In this document: in pieces, positions 24,721 through 33,035 of the stretch
Position numbering within the stretch: position 1 is the stretch's first letter
How the letters are laid out: each line of letters starts with the position of its first letter
Source: Saccharofermentans sp.
Lineage (GTDB): Bacteria; Bacillota; Clostridia; Saccharofermentanales; Saccharofermentanaceae
Direction of reading: 5' to 3'
Length of the DNA: 64,000 bases
Assembly (NCBI GenBank): GCA_024692235.1
Contig: JAILMW010000005.1
Span: 39,186-103,185 of the forward strand
The notes under the pieces: generated by a model
The model's input: only the letters and a program-made list of their open reading frames with translations
Database searches by the model: none
What the model was told of the DNA's origin: nothing
Position numbers and translations under genes: made by a program

Positions 24721-26484
24721 ATGGCTGACAGAAGAAAGAACAGGAGTTGGGTTGTAAGAGCGATCATTTCGTTCGTTGCTATCCTCGCACTTCTTACATT
24801 TTTCTCGAATACGATCATGAATGCCACTATTCCGAAGGTAATGGCACAGAATGCAACGAAGGGTAATCTTTCCTTCACCAACAGCGCTACCGGAGTCATA
24901 GAGGCTGATACCAAGACTGATGTCAAGTCCGTAAACGGTCGTGAGATAGATCAGGTCCTGGTAAGAAACTACATATCCGTTGAAGAAGGAGATGTACTCG
25001 TTACATTAAAGCCTGCTGAGGATCTTGCGGAACTTGATAAGGCCAGAGCTGATCTTGCCGACCTTGAGGCAGCGGCTCAGGCAGCGGCTCTGACACCTAC
25101 TGACGATGACTTCTCCATGCAGCAGGATGCCATACAGAGTGCACAGGATACTCTTAACGAAGCAAATGCAGCTTTAAATGCAGCTAACAGCAGAGATTCC
25201 CTGATCGCGACTGCACAGGGCAACATAGATTACTATAATTCCATCATCCCCGGACTTGAGGCTACTGCTGATGCCGAGGCTGCGACTGTAGCTGATTATA
25301 ACGATCAGATAACGGCTACAGAGACAGAGCTTAACAACATAAACCTTCAGATAGCAAACCTCGAGAACATGGGCGTAACATTGCCTTCAGAGACTCCTGC
25401 TCCTTCCGAGACTTCGGAGTCATCTTCCGAGAGTTCGGAGTCATCTTCCGAGAGTTCCGAGACTACTCCTACAACGGCAGCGCTTACTTCCCAGCAGCAG
25501 AACCTTGTTGACCTTTATGCTCGAAAGGCAGAGCTCGAAGCACAGCTTGCTGATCTTAATACCATGAGAGATGCCGCACAGGGAAGACTTGATGAGGCTT
25601 CAGCTTCTCTCGGAGCAGCTCAGTCATCTCTTGCTGCTGCACAAGGTGACCTTCAGGCTGCACAGGCACTTCCTTCCGTAGCAGACGCACAGGCAGATGT
25701 AACAGCAGCTCAGAATTCGCTCAACAGAGCAAATTCGGCTCTTTCCAATGCACAGGCTACGGCAGCTGCTAATGCGGTAACAACAGCCAGGACCAACGAG
25801 TCCAGAGAAGAGCAGATCGCAGCGGCAGAAGAAAGGATCGCCAAGCTCGAAGAGTCCCTTACATGCACGGAGATCGTAGCTCCCTGCTCAGGCATGATCT
25901 ACGGTCTCGTTGTAAGTGACGGCAACGTGATGCAGGAGAATCAGGTCATCCTGACGATCATCCCCGATAACAGTACTTATTCCGTTAAGTTCAACTTCAA
26001 GACATCAGTAGCACAGAGCCTTTCGGAAGGTATGGATCTTACCGTAAACGATGCATATATCGATCAGTGCAGGATCACGAATATCTATCCCGATGAGGCG
26101 GATCCCAGGGAGAAGCGTGTAGTAAAGTGTGCTCTTTCAAGTCTTGAGGATATCTTCCCCGGTACACAGATAACCGTTACTGCAGACAGATCCAATGCAA
26201 ACTACGATCATGTTATCCCCGCAAGTGCGGTCATCCACGATAATTCCGGTGACTACGTATATATCATCATCGAGTCCTCGAGCCCTCTCGGAGATAAGTA
26301 TGTGGTAAAGCGTATAGATGTCACGGTCGAAGAGACAGACGGAGCTCTCTGTGCCATCAGTTCCAAGGACGGCAAGGACGATACCTTGAACCAGGGCATG
26401 ATCGTTACAAGAAGCGAGAAGCCTCTTCATAACGGAGACAGAGTAAGGCTCGAAGATTACAGTAATCCCGGAAGCGGAAGCTGA
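24721..26484 (+). CDS. HlyD/RND-type membrane adaptor protein
   Basis: 587 residues. One N-terminal membrane anchor (about 12-32) is followed by a barrel-sandwich half, a long Ala/Gln/Asp-rich coiled-coil hairpin (about 95-370) and the returning half (CTEIVAPCSGMIYGLVVSDGNV), then a C-terminal beta domain. The hairpin is interrupted by a Ser/Glu repeat (about 225-250, ETSESSSESSE) that is low-complexity. Such adaptors normally link an ABC or RND exporter to outer components; in Bacillota they usually sit with MacB-type permeases. Here it follows sugar-import permeases by 23 bp, which is unusual. It is probably in the same operon as the next gene (20 bp gap). Confidence 0.8.
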   Translation: MADRRKNRSWVVRAIISFVAILALLTFFSNTIMNATIPKVMAQNATKGNLSFTNSATGVIEADTKTDVKSVNGREIDQVLVRNYISVEEGDVLVTLKPAEDLAELDKARADLADLEAAAQAAALTPTDDDFSMQQDAIQSAQDTLNEANAALNAANSRDSLIATAQGNIDYYNSIIPGLEATADAEAATVADYNDQITATETELNNINLQIANLENMGVTLPSETPAPSETSESSSESSESSSESSETTPTTAALTSQQQNLVDLYARKAELEAQLADLNTMRDAAQGRLDEASASLGAAQSSLAAAQGDLQAAQALPSVADAQADVTAAQNSLNRANSALSNAQATAAANAVTTARTNESREEQIAAAEERIAKLEESLTCTEIVAPCSGMIYGLVVSDGNVMQENQVILTIIPDNSTYSVKFNFKTSVAQSLSEGMDLTVNDAYIDQCRITNIYPDEADPREKRVVKCALSSLEDIFPGTQITVTADRSNANYDHVIPASAVIHDNSGDYVYIIIESSSPLGDKYVVKRIDVTVEETDGALCAISSKDGKDDTLNQGMIVTRSEKPLHNGDRVRLEDYSNPGSGS

Positions 26485-26504
26485 TGAAGCGTGAGGTCGA
26501 GTGA

Positions 26505-27809
26505 ATGGGATTTATTGATGCAATTAAGAATTACTGGAAGGAGACCGGTCGTATCTATGCGAAGAACTTCAAGCGTGTAGTCCTGACGGCACCGTTCTGG
26601 ATCCTCGCAGGATCGCTGGCTCTTACTTCCACGGGTATCATCAGATACTTCTATCTTACAGAAGCCAGACACGATCAGTATATGGCTTCATACTGGGGCG
26701 AGAGCTCGGATGTCGGATTCCGTCAGCTGTCGGTATTTGCCAGAGGCATAGAGAGCTCCGGAGATTATCCGATCCCCCTTTACATAGATAACGGTTCTTC
26801 CATCAAGAAGGCTGATATCAACACGATAAGGGCGAACCTTCAGACCATCGTGGATTCTTCAAAGGGCAACCCCAAGGACAAGGGCCTTACGGATGACGGT
26901 TCTCCCAGAGGCTGGACAGACTGCTATTCCTCTTACTTTGACACGACGGTAAGGAATGCGAATATCAGCGGCGAGATCAAGGAGTCCGATTGGAAGAATT
27001 GTGAGATCGTAGGCATCGGCGGAGATTACAGGGCATTTCACCCCTTCGAATACATGTCCGGAGGATTTCTTCCCGTTACATGTATCGACATGGATCAGAT
27101 AGTCCTTAACGATTCCATCGCATGGACGCTCTTCGGTTCCTATGACGTAGTCGGCAACAGGGTCGTGATCGCAGATCGCGAGTTCATTGTCACAGGTGTC
27201 GTCAGAGAACAGGATACGGCTATCGATCGTGAGGTCGGAACCGATGCTCCGAGAGCTTATATATACTTCAATGCCATGGAAGCGATAGCGAAGGAAAACG
27301 CATCGAATACGGATGCCGGCAGCAGCGCTGTTCCTTCGGCAGGTGATACGGATCTGTCGGGCGGAGCAGATCAGTCAGCGGCTCTTACTACCACAGGCGA
27401 ATGTGCAGTTCTCTGCTACGAAGCGATGCTTCCCGAGCTTGTAAAGGGCGTTGCCAATTCGGACTTTAAGTCCGCCATCGGATATACCGAGAACGATCCT
27501 AAGTTCTTTGTAGTGAGCAACACAGGCAGGTTCAACGTATTGAAGGTATGGGACTTCATGATGCCCTTAGGAGAGAATTCCGAGAAGCTCAGGGCTTATG
27601 ACTTCCCTTATTGGGAGAGAGCTTCCCAGATAACTACGACGCATCTTTTTGTCGATATCATCTGCGTATTGGCAGGAGCATTGCTCCTTATAATCGGAAT
27701 AGTCACATCGGTGCTTCGCTGGCACAAAAAGCCTCTTGTCATCGAAAGTGACAAAGACGACGAAGAGGACGAGGAAGAGAAACTTCTTTTGGAAGCGAAG
27801 ACAAAATGA
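26505..27809 (+). CDS. Two-TM protein with MacB-PCD-like ectodomain
   Basis: 434 residues. One membrane segment near the N-terminus (about 27-49), a large extracellular domain, and one near the C-terminus (about 385-408), then an acidic cytoplasmic tail. The ectodomain contains VGIGGDYRAFHPFEYMSGGFL, IVLNDSIAWTLFGSYDVVGN and FIVTGVVREQDTAIDREVG, which resemble the periplasmic core domain of MacB/FtsX-type permeases (large pocket, lid and 'new location' loops). The three-helix FtsX bundle that carries out transport is missing. It may be a partner or sensor subunit for the adjacent adaptor rather than a permease. GAGG precedes the ATG; a terminator closes the operon. Confidence 0.65.
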   Translation: MGFIDAIKNYWKETGRIYAKNFKRVVLTAPFWILAGSLALTSTGIIRYFYLTEARHDQYMASYWGESSDVGFRQLSVFARGIESSGDYPIPLYIDNGSSIKKADINTIRANLQTIVDSSKGNPKDKGLTDDGSPRGWTDCYSSYFDTTVRNANISGEIKESDWKNCEIVGIGGDYRAFHPFEYMSGGFLPVTCIDMDQIVLNDSIAWTLFGSYDVVGNRVVIADREFIVTGVVREQDTAIDREVGTDAPRAYIYFNAMEAIAKENASNTDAGSSAVPSAGDTDLSGGADQSAALTTTGECAVLCYEAMLPELVKGVANSDFKSAIGYTENDPKFFVVSNTGRFNVLKVWDFMMPLGENSEKLRAYDFPYWERASQITTTHLFVDIICVLAGALLLIIGIVTSVLRWHKKPLVIESDKDDEEDEEEKLLLEAKTK

Positions 27810-27834
27810 CTCGTATTTGAAACATAAAATCAAC

Positions 27835-27878
27835 AGACCGGAACGTATAATTAAGTTGTATGTTCCGGTCTTTGTTTA
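27835..27878 (+). terminator. Terminator of the permease/adaptor operon
   Basis: AGACCGGAAC (27835-27844) and GTTCCGGTCT (27862-27871) form a perfect 10-bp stem followed by TTGTTTAT. Confidence 0.85.
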
Positions 27879-27899
27879 TATAGAAGAAGGGGAAACGAT

Positions 27900-28907
27900 A
27901 TGAAGAGAATAAGTAACAGAGCATTGTCGGCAGTCGTAACTTTACTGGTCTGCTCCTTGATGGCAGCTTCCTGCAATATAAATACGGAAAAGGCAGGAGA
28001 AGCATTTCAGCATTTAGGCGAGAATCTCGATAACGCCGTTAACGGCACTGAAGAAGTAACAGAAGCTCCCGCAGAAGATACGGAGGTCACCGTTGCCGAG
28101 GAGACGGAAGCCACAGAGCCTTCCGAAGAAGAGGAAGAACCTGCTTCCGAGCCTGAACCTACGGCAACTCCCACACCTACTCCCACTCCGTCACCGACTC
28201 CTACCCCCGAGCCCGAACCGGAGCGCGTGGATTTCTCCGAGCTTACCGAAGATGAGCTCGCCGACGGAGTCACGGTGGAACTTGAGGACTTCGAAGAGAG
28301 CTATGTCAACGAAGACGATATCACTCTTATTACTTTCTCCGGTAACAGGATCCTTATAAGCGAAGAAGCTCTTCCCAATGTACAGACATCAGTTAACCTC
28401 ATATTGGACGGATTCTATCTTGAGGCTGAGGGTATCTATAACAGATATACTTCCGAGGCACTGGCAGAATATGCGATGCCGATGGAAGAAGATGTGGAAT
28501 TTTCTCCCTATTCCGTGACATGCGTATACGAGTACGGATATAACGGAAGAGTATTAAGCGTAGTCATGACCTACGATGTCACAAGAGGCGACGAGATCGT
28601 TGAAGAGCATACGGAGTACGCATCCTTTGATATGTATACGGGTCAGTATCTCACCACTGCATCTATTGTCGAGGATCAGGAGCTATTCAGAACGACATGC
28701 GGCAATATACTCGCTTTCGCTACCGAGAACGAGGAGGATAACCAGGACAGCTTCACGAACATATTCATCTTCGTAGAAGGTACCGGCAATGGCGTATACG
28801 TTGTCGGAACAGCTCCCGACGGAACCGTAGTACGTGCTCTTGCGGATATCGACAACATCGCTCCTGCGCTTAACAGATACGGTCAGCTCCTCTACACAAA
28901 CAGATAA
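27900..28907 (+). CDS. Secreted lipoprotein of unknown function
   Basis: 335 residues with lipobox MAASC. A Glu/Thr-rich linker and a TPTPTPTPSPTPTPEPEPE segment (about 80-105) act as a flexible stalk. The remaining about 220 residues hold strands with many Tyr and acidic positions (TCVYEYGYNGRVLSVVMTYDV); they are not recognised, though the layout recalls DUF3298/RsiV-type sensory domains. It stands between the permease operon terminator and the next solute-binding gene. A role in polysaccharide sensing is only a guess from position. Confidence 0.65.
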   Translation: MKRISNRALSAVVTLLVCSLMAASCNINTEKAGEAFQHLGENLDNAVNGTEEVTEAPAEDTEVTVAEETEATEPSEEEEEPASEPEPTATPTPTPTPSPTPTPEPEPERVDFSELTEDELADGVTVELEDFEESYVNEDDITLITFSGNRILISEEALPNVQTSVNLILDGFYLEAEGIYNRYTSEALAEYAMPMEEDVEFSPYSVTCVYEYGYNGRVLSVVMTYDVTRGDEIVEEHTEYASFDMYTGQYLTTASIVEDQELFRTTCGNILAFATENEEDNQDSFTNIFIFVEGTGNGVYVVGTAPDGTVVRALADIDNIAPALNRYGQLLYTNR

Positions 28908-28981
28908 AAGTTGCAAAAAATCAAGAAATGTTGTTTACTACCTAAAAATGTCTCAAAATGCATTGATGGGGGGAAAACATT

Positions 28982-30343
28982 TTGCAGATAAGAAAATTCA
29001 ATTCTGTAGTGCTGATGCTGGCGATCTTTGCCACATCAACTCTCGGTTGCGGTAAGGACACGGACGCCTCGGTAACTACAACATCCGCGACGACTGCTGC
29101 CACTACCTCGGCAACGACCGAAGCGACAACGACTACTACCGATCCGTCCGAGCTCAATGAGATGGACATCGAGGCTGTTAACGATGACGTTGAAGATGAG
29201 AAGGTCCTTATCTGGACGACTTCCAATCAGGTGAAGTCTCTCTTGAGCAACTACACCGACGTCGACTATGAGATCGTCGTTTTGGATGCGAATACTTACC
29301 AGACACAACTTGATCAGGCTCTGGCTACGGGGGAAGGTGCTCCCGACCTTTTCGTATGCGATTATGACTATGCCGACAAGTATATGTATTCCGATTACAC
29401 CTTGTCAGTTAACGAACTTGGTATCTCCTACGACGAATTGAACGATATGTACGACTACACGCTCTATTATGCCTGCGACGGAGAGAATGTCATCAAGGGT
29501 CTTACCTGGGAGGCATATCCTTCTGCAGTCATCTATAACAGGGATGTAGCAGAAGAATATCTCGGTGTCAGAGAACCCGAGGATGTAGCTCCTTACTTTG
29601 CCGATTGGGAATCTTTCCAAACAATGGCTTATGATCTCTCGGTGGCATCCGAGGGAAGTGTCAGAGCAGTCTCCGGAATAGATGATGTATGGCGTTCCTA
29701 TACATATAACAGAACGGATCCCTGGAATGTCGAAGGCAGCGTAACGGTAGACGATGCCGCTTTAGATTTCCTCGATATTGCTACGGGACTTTATGAGAAT
29801 AACTGTTCCTTCATGACGAGCCAGTTTGACGGAGCGTGGTTCGATAATATGTCCAACGATACGGTGCTCTCATACTGGGGACCTTTGTGGCTCATCAATA
29901 TGCTGAAGGCCGAGTCTCCCTACGATAAGTTCGGTGTCGTCAGGGCACCTACGGATTTTGCATGGGGCGAACACTGGATCATGGCATCATGCTACTGTGA
30001 CATGAGAGCTTCAGCGGCTCAGATCTTAAGGGATCTTACTCTTAACGAAGAGAATCTTCTGGATATGGCGGACGACGGTACCTTCGTCAACAGCGAGAGC
30101 ATAATGGCAACATATGCATCTGACGAGACACAGACGTTCAACTGTCTTGAGGGACAGAATCCCTACAGCGTATTTGACGAGTCCGCAAGGAGTATCGAGT
30201 CCACTCATATCGTCTGTCACGAGCAGCTCTATAACGATGCCTTCATTGAACTTGCATATACTTATGTGGAATCATCAGAGGATGACAGGGACGGATTTAC
30301 GGAGGATTACGAAGCAAGGCTTACCGAGCTCGGCCTCATTTAA
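28982..30343 (+). CDS. Sugar ABC solute-binding lipoprotein
   Basis: 453 residues. The start is a TTG at 28982, preceded by GGGGGG at 8 bp; a stop codon lies in frame just upstream, so no ATG is possible. The signal peptide ends in STLGC and is followed by an Ala/Thr-rich stalk. The rest is a family-1-like solute-binding fold with VLIWTTSNQ as the first strand, GEGAPDLFVCDYDYADKY, GLTWEAYPSAVIYNRD and DFAWGEHWIMA. It is closer in size to normal binding proteins than the three large paralogues and lies 90 bp before cellobiose phosphorylase, so cello-oligosaccharides are a reasonable ligand. Confidence 0.8.
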   Translation: MQIRKFNSVVLMLAIFATSTLGCGKDTDASVTTTSATTAATTSATTEATTTTTDPSELNEMDIEAVNDDVEDEKVLIWTTSNQVKSLLSNYTDVDYEIVVLDANTYQTQLDQALATGEGAPDLFVCDYDYADKYMYSDYTLSVNELGISYDELNDMYDYTLYYACDGENVIKGLTWEAYPSAVIYNRDVAEEYLGVREPEDVAPYFADWESFQTMAYDLSVASEGSVRAVSGIDDVWRSYTYNRTDPWNVEGSVTVDDAALDFLDIATGLYENNCSFMTSQFDGAWFDNMSNDTVLSYWGPLWLINMLKAESPYDKFGVVRAPTDFAWGEHWIMASCYCDMRASAAQILRDLTLNEENLLDMADDGTFVNSESIMATYASDETQTFNCLEGQNPYSVFDESARSIESTHIVCHEQLYNDAFIELAYTYVESSEDDRDGFTEDYEARLTELGLI

Positions 30344-30433
30344 AACCTGTCGATAATTGCCGATTTATATTTGCCGACCGATAGTGTAAAATGGAAATGC
30401 TGTTTATAAATTACATCATCGGAGGCTTTCATT

Positions 30434-32923
30434 ATGAAATTCGGACATTTTGACGACGTTAAGAAAGAATACGTCATCAACACACCGAGAACTCCCTACC
30501 CCTGGATCAACTATCTGGGTAATCAGGGTTTCTTCTCACTTATTTCCAATACTGCAGGCGGTTATTCCTTCTATAAGGACGCGAGACTTCGAAGGATCAC
30601 GAGATACCGCTACAACAACGTTCCCCTCGATATGGGCGGAAGGTATTTCTACATCAACGACAACGGTACGATCTGGAATCCCGGATGGTCTCCCGTTAAG
30701 ACAGAGCTCGACTCCTATGAGTGCCGTCACGGTATGGGTTATACCGTTATCGAAGGTAAGAAGAACGGCCTTAAGGCTGAAGTAACTTTCTTCGTTCCTC
30801 AGAACTACGACGGAGAGGTACAGCAGGTAGTACTTACTAACGAGAGCTCCGAAGCTAAGGAATTCTCCATCTTCTCCATGGCTGAGTGGTGCCTTTGGGA
30901 TGCTCAGGACGACTGCACTAACTTCCAGAGGAATTTCTCTACAGGTCGTGTCGAGATCGAAGGCTCTACTATCTATCACGTAACAGAGTACAGAGACAGA
31001 CGTAATCACTACGCTTTCTATACGGTAAATGACGATATCGACGGTTACGATACAGACCGTGATTCCTTCCTCGGAAGCATCTATAACGGTTGGGATAATC
31101 CTGAGACAGTCAAGGCAGGCAAGGCTTCCAACTCCTTTGCAGACGGCTGGTCTCCCATCGCTTCTCACTACAAGAAGGTAACTCTTGCCGCAGGTGAGTC
31201 CAAGACTCTTATCTACATCCTCGGCTACGCAGAGAACCCTCAGGACAAGAAGTTCGCTGACAAGAAGCCTGCTGATCTCCTTACAAGAGAGGCATGGGTC
31301 CTCAATAAGGAGAAGGCTTATGCCATGATCGACAAGTACAACACTCCCGAGAAGGTTGCTGCAGGACTTGCAGAGCTTCGCGAGACATGGGATAAGCTCC
31401 TTTCCATCTTCAAGGTAGATACACCTGATGACAAGGTCAACAGGATGGTAAATATCTGGAACCAGTATCAGTGCATGGTTACATTTAACCTCTCTCGTTC
31501 CGCTTCCTACTTCGAGTCAGGTATCGGTCGTGGTATGGGCTTCAGAGATTCCAATCAGGATATCTTGGGCTTCGTTCACCAGATCCCCGAGAGAGCAAGA
31601 GAGAGACTTATCGATATCGCTTCCACACAGCTTAAGGACGGCGGATGCTATCACCAGTATCAGCCTCTTACCAAGAAGGGTAATGCGGATATCGGAGGAG
31701 ATTTCTCTGACGATCCTTTGTGGATGATCCTCTCCGTTGCTTCCTACATCAAGGAGACAGGCGACTGGGGTATCCTCGACGCAGATGTTCCTTTCGATGA
31801 TGATCCGGACGGAAAGCATACAATGCTCGAGCACTTGAATGTTTCCTTCTACCACATCGTAGAGAACCTCGGACCTCACGGACTTCCTCTTGCAATGAGA
31901 GCTGACTGGAACGACTGTATCAACCTGTCATGCTTCTCCGACACACCCGGTGAGTCCTTCCAGACATACACCAACCCCAAGTTCAAGGCTGAGGGCGGTT
32001 ACTCAAAGGTTGCTGAGTCCGTATTCGTTGCAGCTCTCTTCACATACACGGGTCCTGCTTACGTAGGTATCCTTGAGCACCTCGGTAAGAAGGATGAGGC
32101 AGCAAAGGCTCAGGAGCAGATCGACAAGATGAAGAAGAACACAATGGAGTCCGCATTCGACGGCGAGTGGTTCCTTCGTGCTTACGACGCTAACGGCGAG
32201 AAGATGGGTTCTCATGAGTGCGAAGAGGGTAAGATCTTCATCGAGCCCCAGGGCTTCGCAGTTATGTCCGAGATCGGTAAGGATGTCGGAGCTGACATCA
32301 AGACTCTTGATTCCATCGACAAGTACCTTAACTGTGAGTACGGTCTCGTTCTTAATAATCCTGCTTTCACAAAGTACTATGTACAGTACGGTGAGATCTC
32401 CACATATCCCGGCGGATACAAGGAGAACGCAGGTATCTTCACGCATAACAACGCATGGATCATCTGTGCCGAGGCATATGCAGGAAGAGGAGAGAAGGCT
32501 TTCGAGTACTACTCCAAGATCGCTCCCGCTTTCACTGAGGAGACATCCGATATCCACAAGACAGAGCCTTATGTATACGGTCAGATGATCGGCGGTAAGG
32601 ATGCAGAGAACTTCGGTCAGGGCAAGAACTCCTGGCTTACGGGTACAGCTGCATGGAACATGGTTGCTATCTCTCAGTACATCCTCGGTGTTAAGCCTGA
32701 GTTCGACGGCTTGAGAGTAGATCCTTCCATCCCTTCCGCATGGGACGGCTTTACTGCAACTCGTCAGTTCAGAGGTGACACATACGAGATCACCATCAAG
32801 AACCCCGATCACGTTAACAAGGGCGTTAAGAGCCTTACGGTAGACGGTCAGGCAGTAGACGGCTGCATCGTTCCCGTAGCCGGTGACGGAAAGACTCATA
32901 AGGTCGAAGTAGTTCTCGGCTGA
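30434..32923 (+). CDS. Cellobiose phosphorylase (GH94)
   Basis: 829 residues, the usual length. It converts cellobiose and phosphate to alpha-glucose-1-phosphate and glucose in the cytoplasm; no signal peptide is present. The start of the protein ([20 protein letters not shown]) and the segment [20 protein letters not shown] match the family, and the general acid is the Asp in RADWNDC (about residue 491). GGAGG lies before the ATG. It sits directly after a sugar-binding lipoprotein and before cellodextrin phosphorylase, which completes a phosphorolytic route for imported cello-oligosaccharides. Confidence 0.93.
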   Translation: MKFGHFDDVKKEYVINTPRTPYPWINYLGNQGFFSLISNTAGGYSFYKDARLRRITRYRYNNVPLDMGGRYFYINDNGTIWNPGWSPVKTELDSYECRHGMGYTVIEGKKNGLKAEVTFFVPQNYDGEVQQVVLTNESSEAKEFSIFSMAEWCLWDAQDDCTNFQRNFSTGRVEIEGSTIYHVTEYRDRRNHYAFYTVNDDIDGYDTDRDSFLGSIYNGWDNPETVKAGKASNSFADGWSPIASHYKKVTLAAGESKTLIYILGYAENPQDKKFADKKPADLLTREAWVLNKEKAYAMIDKYNTPEKVAAGLAELRETWDKLLSIFKVDTPDDKVNRMVNIWNQYQCMVTFNLSRSASYFESGIGRGMGFRDSNQDILGFVHQIPERARERLIDIASTQLKDGGCYHQYQPLTKKGNADIGGDFSDDPLWMILSVASYIKETGDWGILDADVPFDDDPDGKHTMLEHLNVSFYHIVENLGPHGLPLAMRADWNDCINLSCFSDTPGESFQTYTNPKFKAEGGYSKVAESVFVAALFTYTGPAYVGILEHLGKKDEAAKAQEQIDKMKKNTMESAFDGEWFLRAYDANGEKMGSHECEEGKIFIEPQGFAVMSEIGKDVGADIKTLDSIDKYLNCEYGLVLNNPAFTKYYVQYGEISTYPGGYKENAGIFTHNNAWIICAEAYAGRGEKAFEYYSKIAPAFTEETSDIHKTEPYVYGQMIGGKDAENFGQGKNSWLTGTAAWNMVAISQYILGVKPEFDGLRVDPSIPSAWDGFTATRQFRGDTYEITIKNPDHVNKGVKSLTVDGQAVDGCIVPVAGDGKTHKVEVVLG

Positions 32924-32965
32924 TCTTTGTACAGAATTACATAATAAAAGCAATGAATCCGACAG

Positions 32966-33003
32966 GCGGTCGTCTTAACTGACGACCGCTTAGTTGTTAT
33001 AAT
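32966..33003 (+). promoter_or_regulatory. Perfect dyad with promoter for cellodextrin phosphorylase
   Basis: GCGGTCGTC (32966-32974) and GACGACCGC (32981-32989) form a perfect 9-bp inverted repeat with a 6-base centre TTAACT. Exactly 17 bp after this centre lies TATAAT (32998-33003), so the centre is also a plausible -35. The element can act as a terminator for the upstream gene, an operator over the -35, or both. Confidence 0.6.
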
Positions 33004-33035
33004 CTGAAGGAATATGCTTTTTGGAGGTATCGGGT

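Noticed and set aside
25390..25470. A short tandem repeat in the adaptor gene considered as a CRISPR or phase-variation tract
   Set aside because: It encodes in-frame Ser/Glu repeats of a linker; the units are too short and not separated by spacers, and length changes by unit would keep the frame.
32003..32953. A 316-codon minus-strand frame inside cellobiose phosphorylase
   Set aside because: Shadow frame caused by codon bias of the real gene; no start signal.
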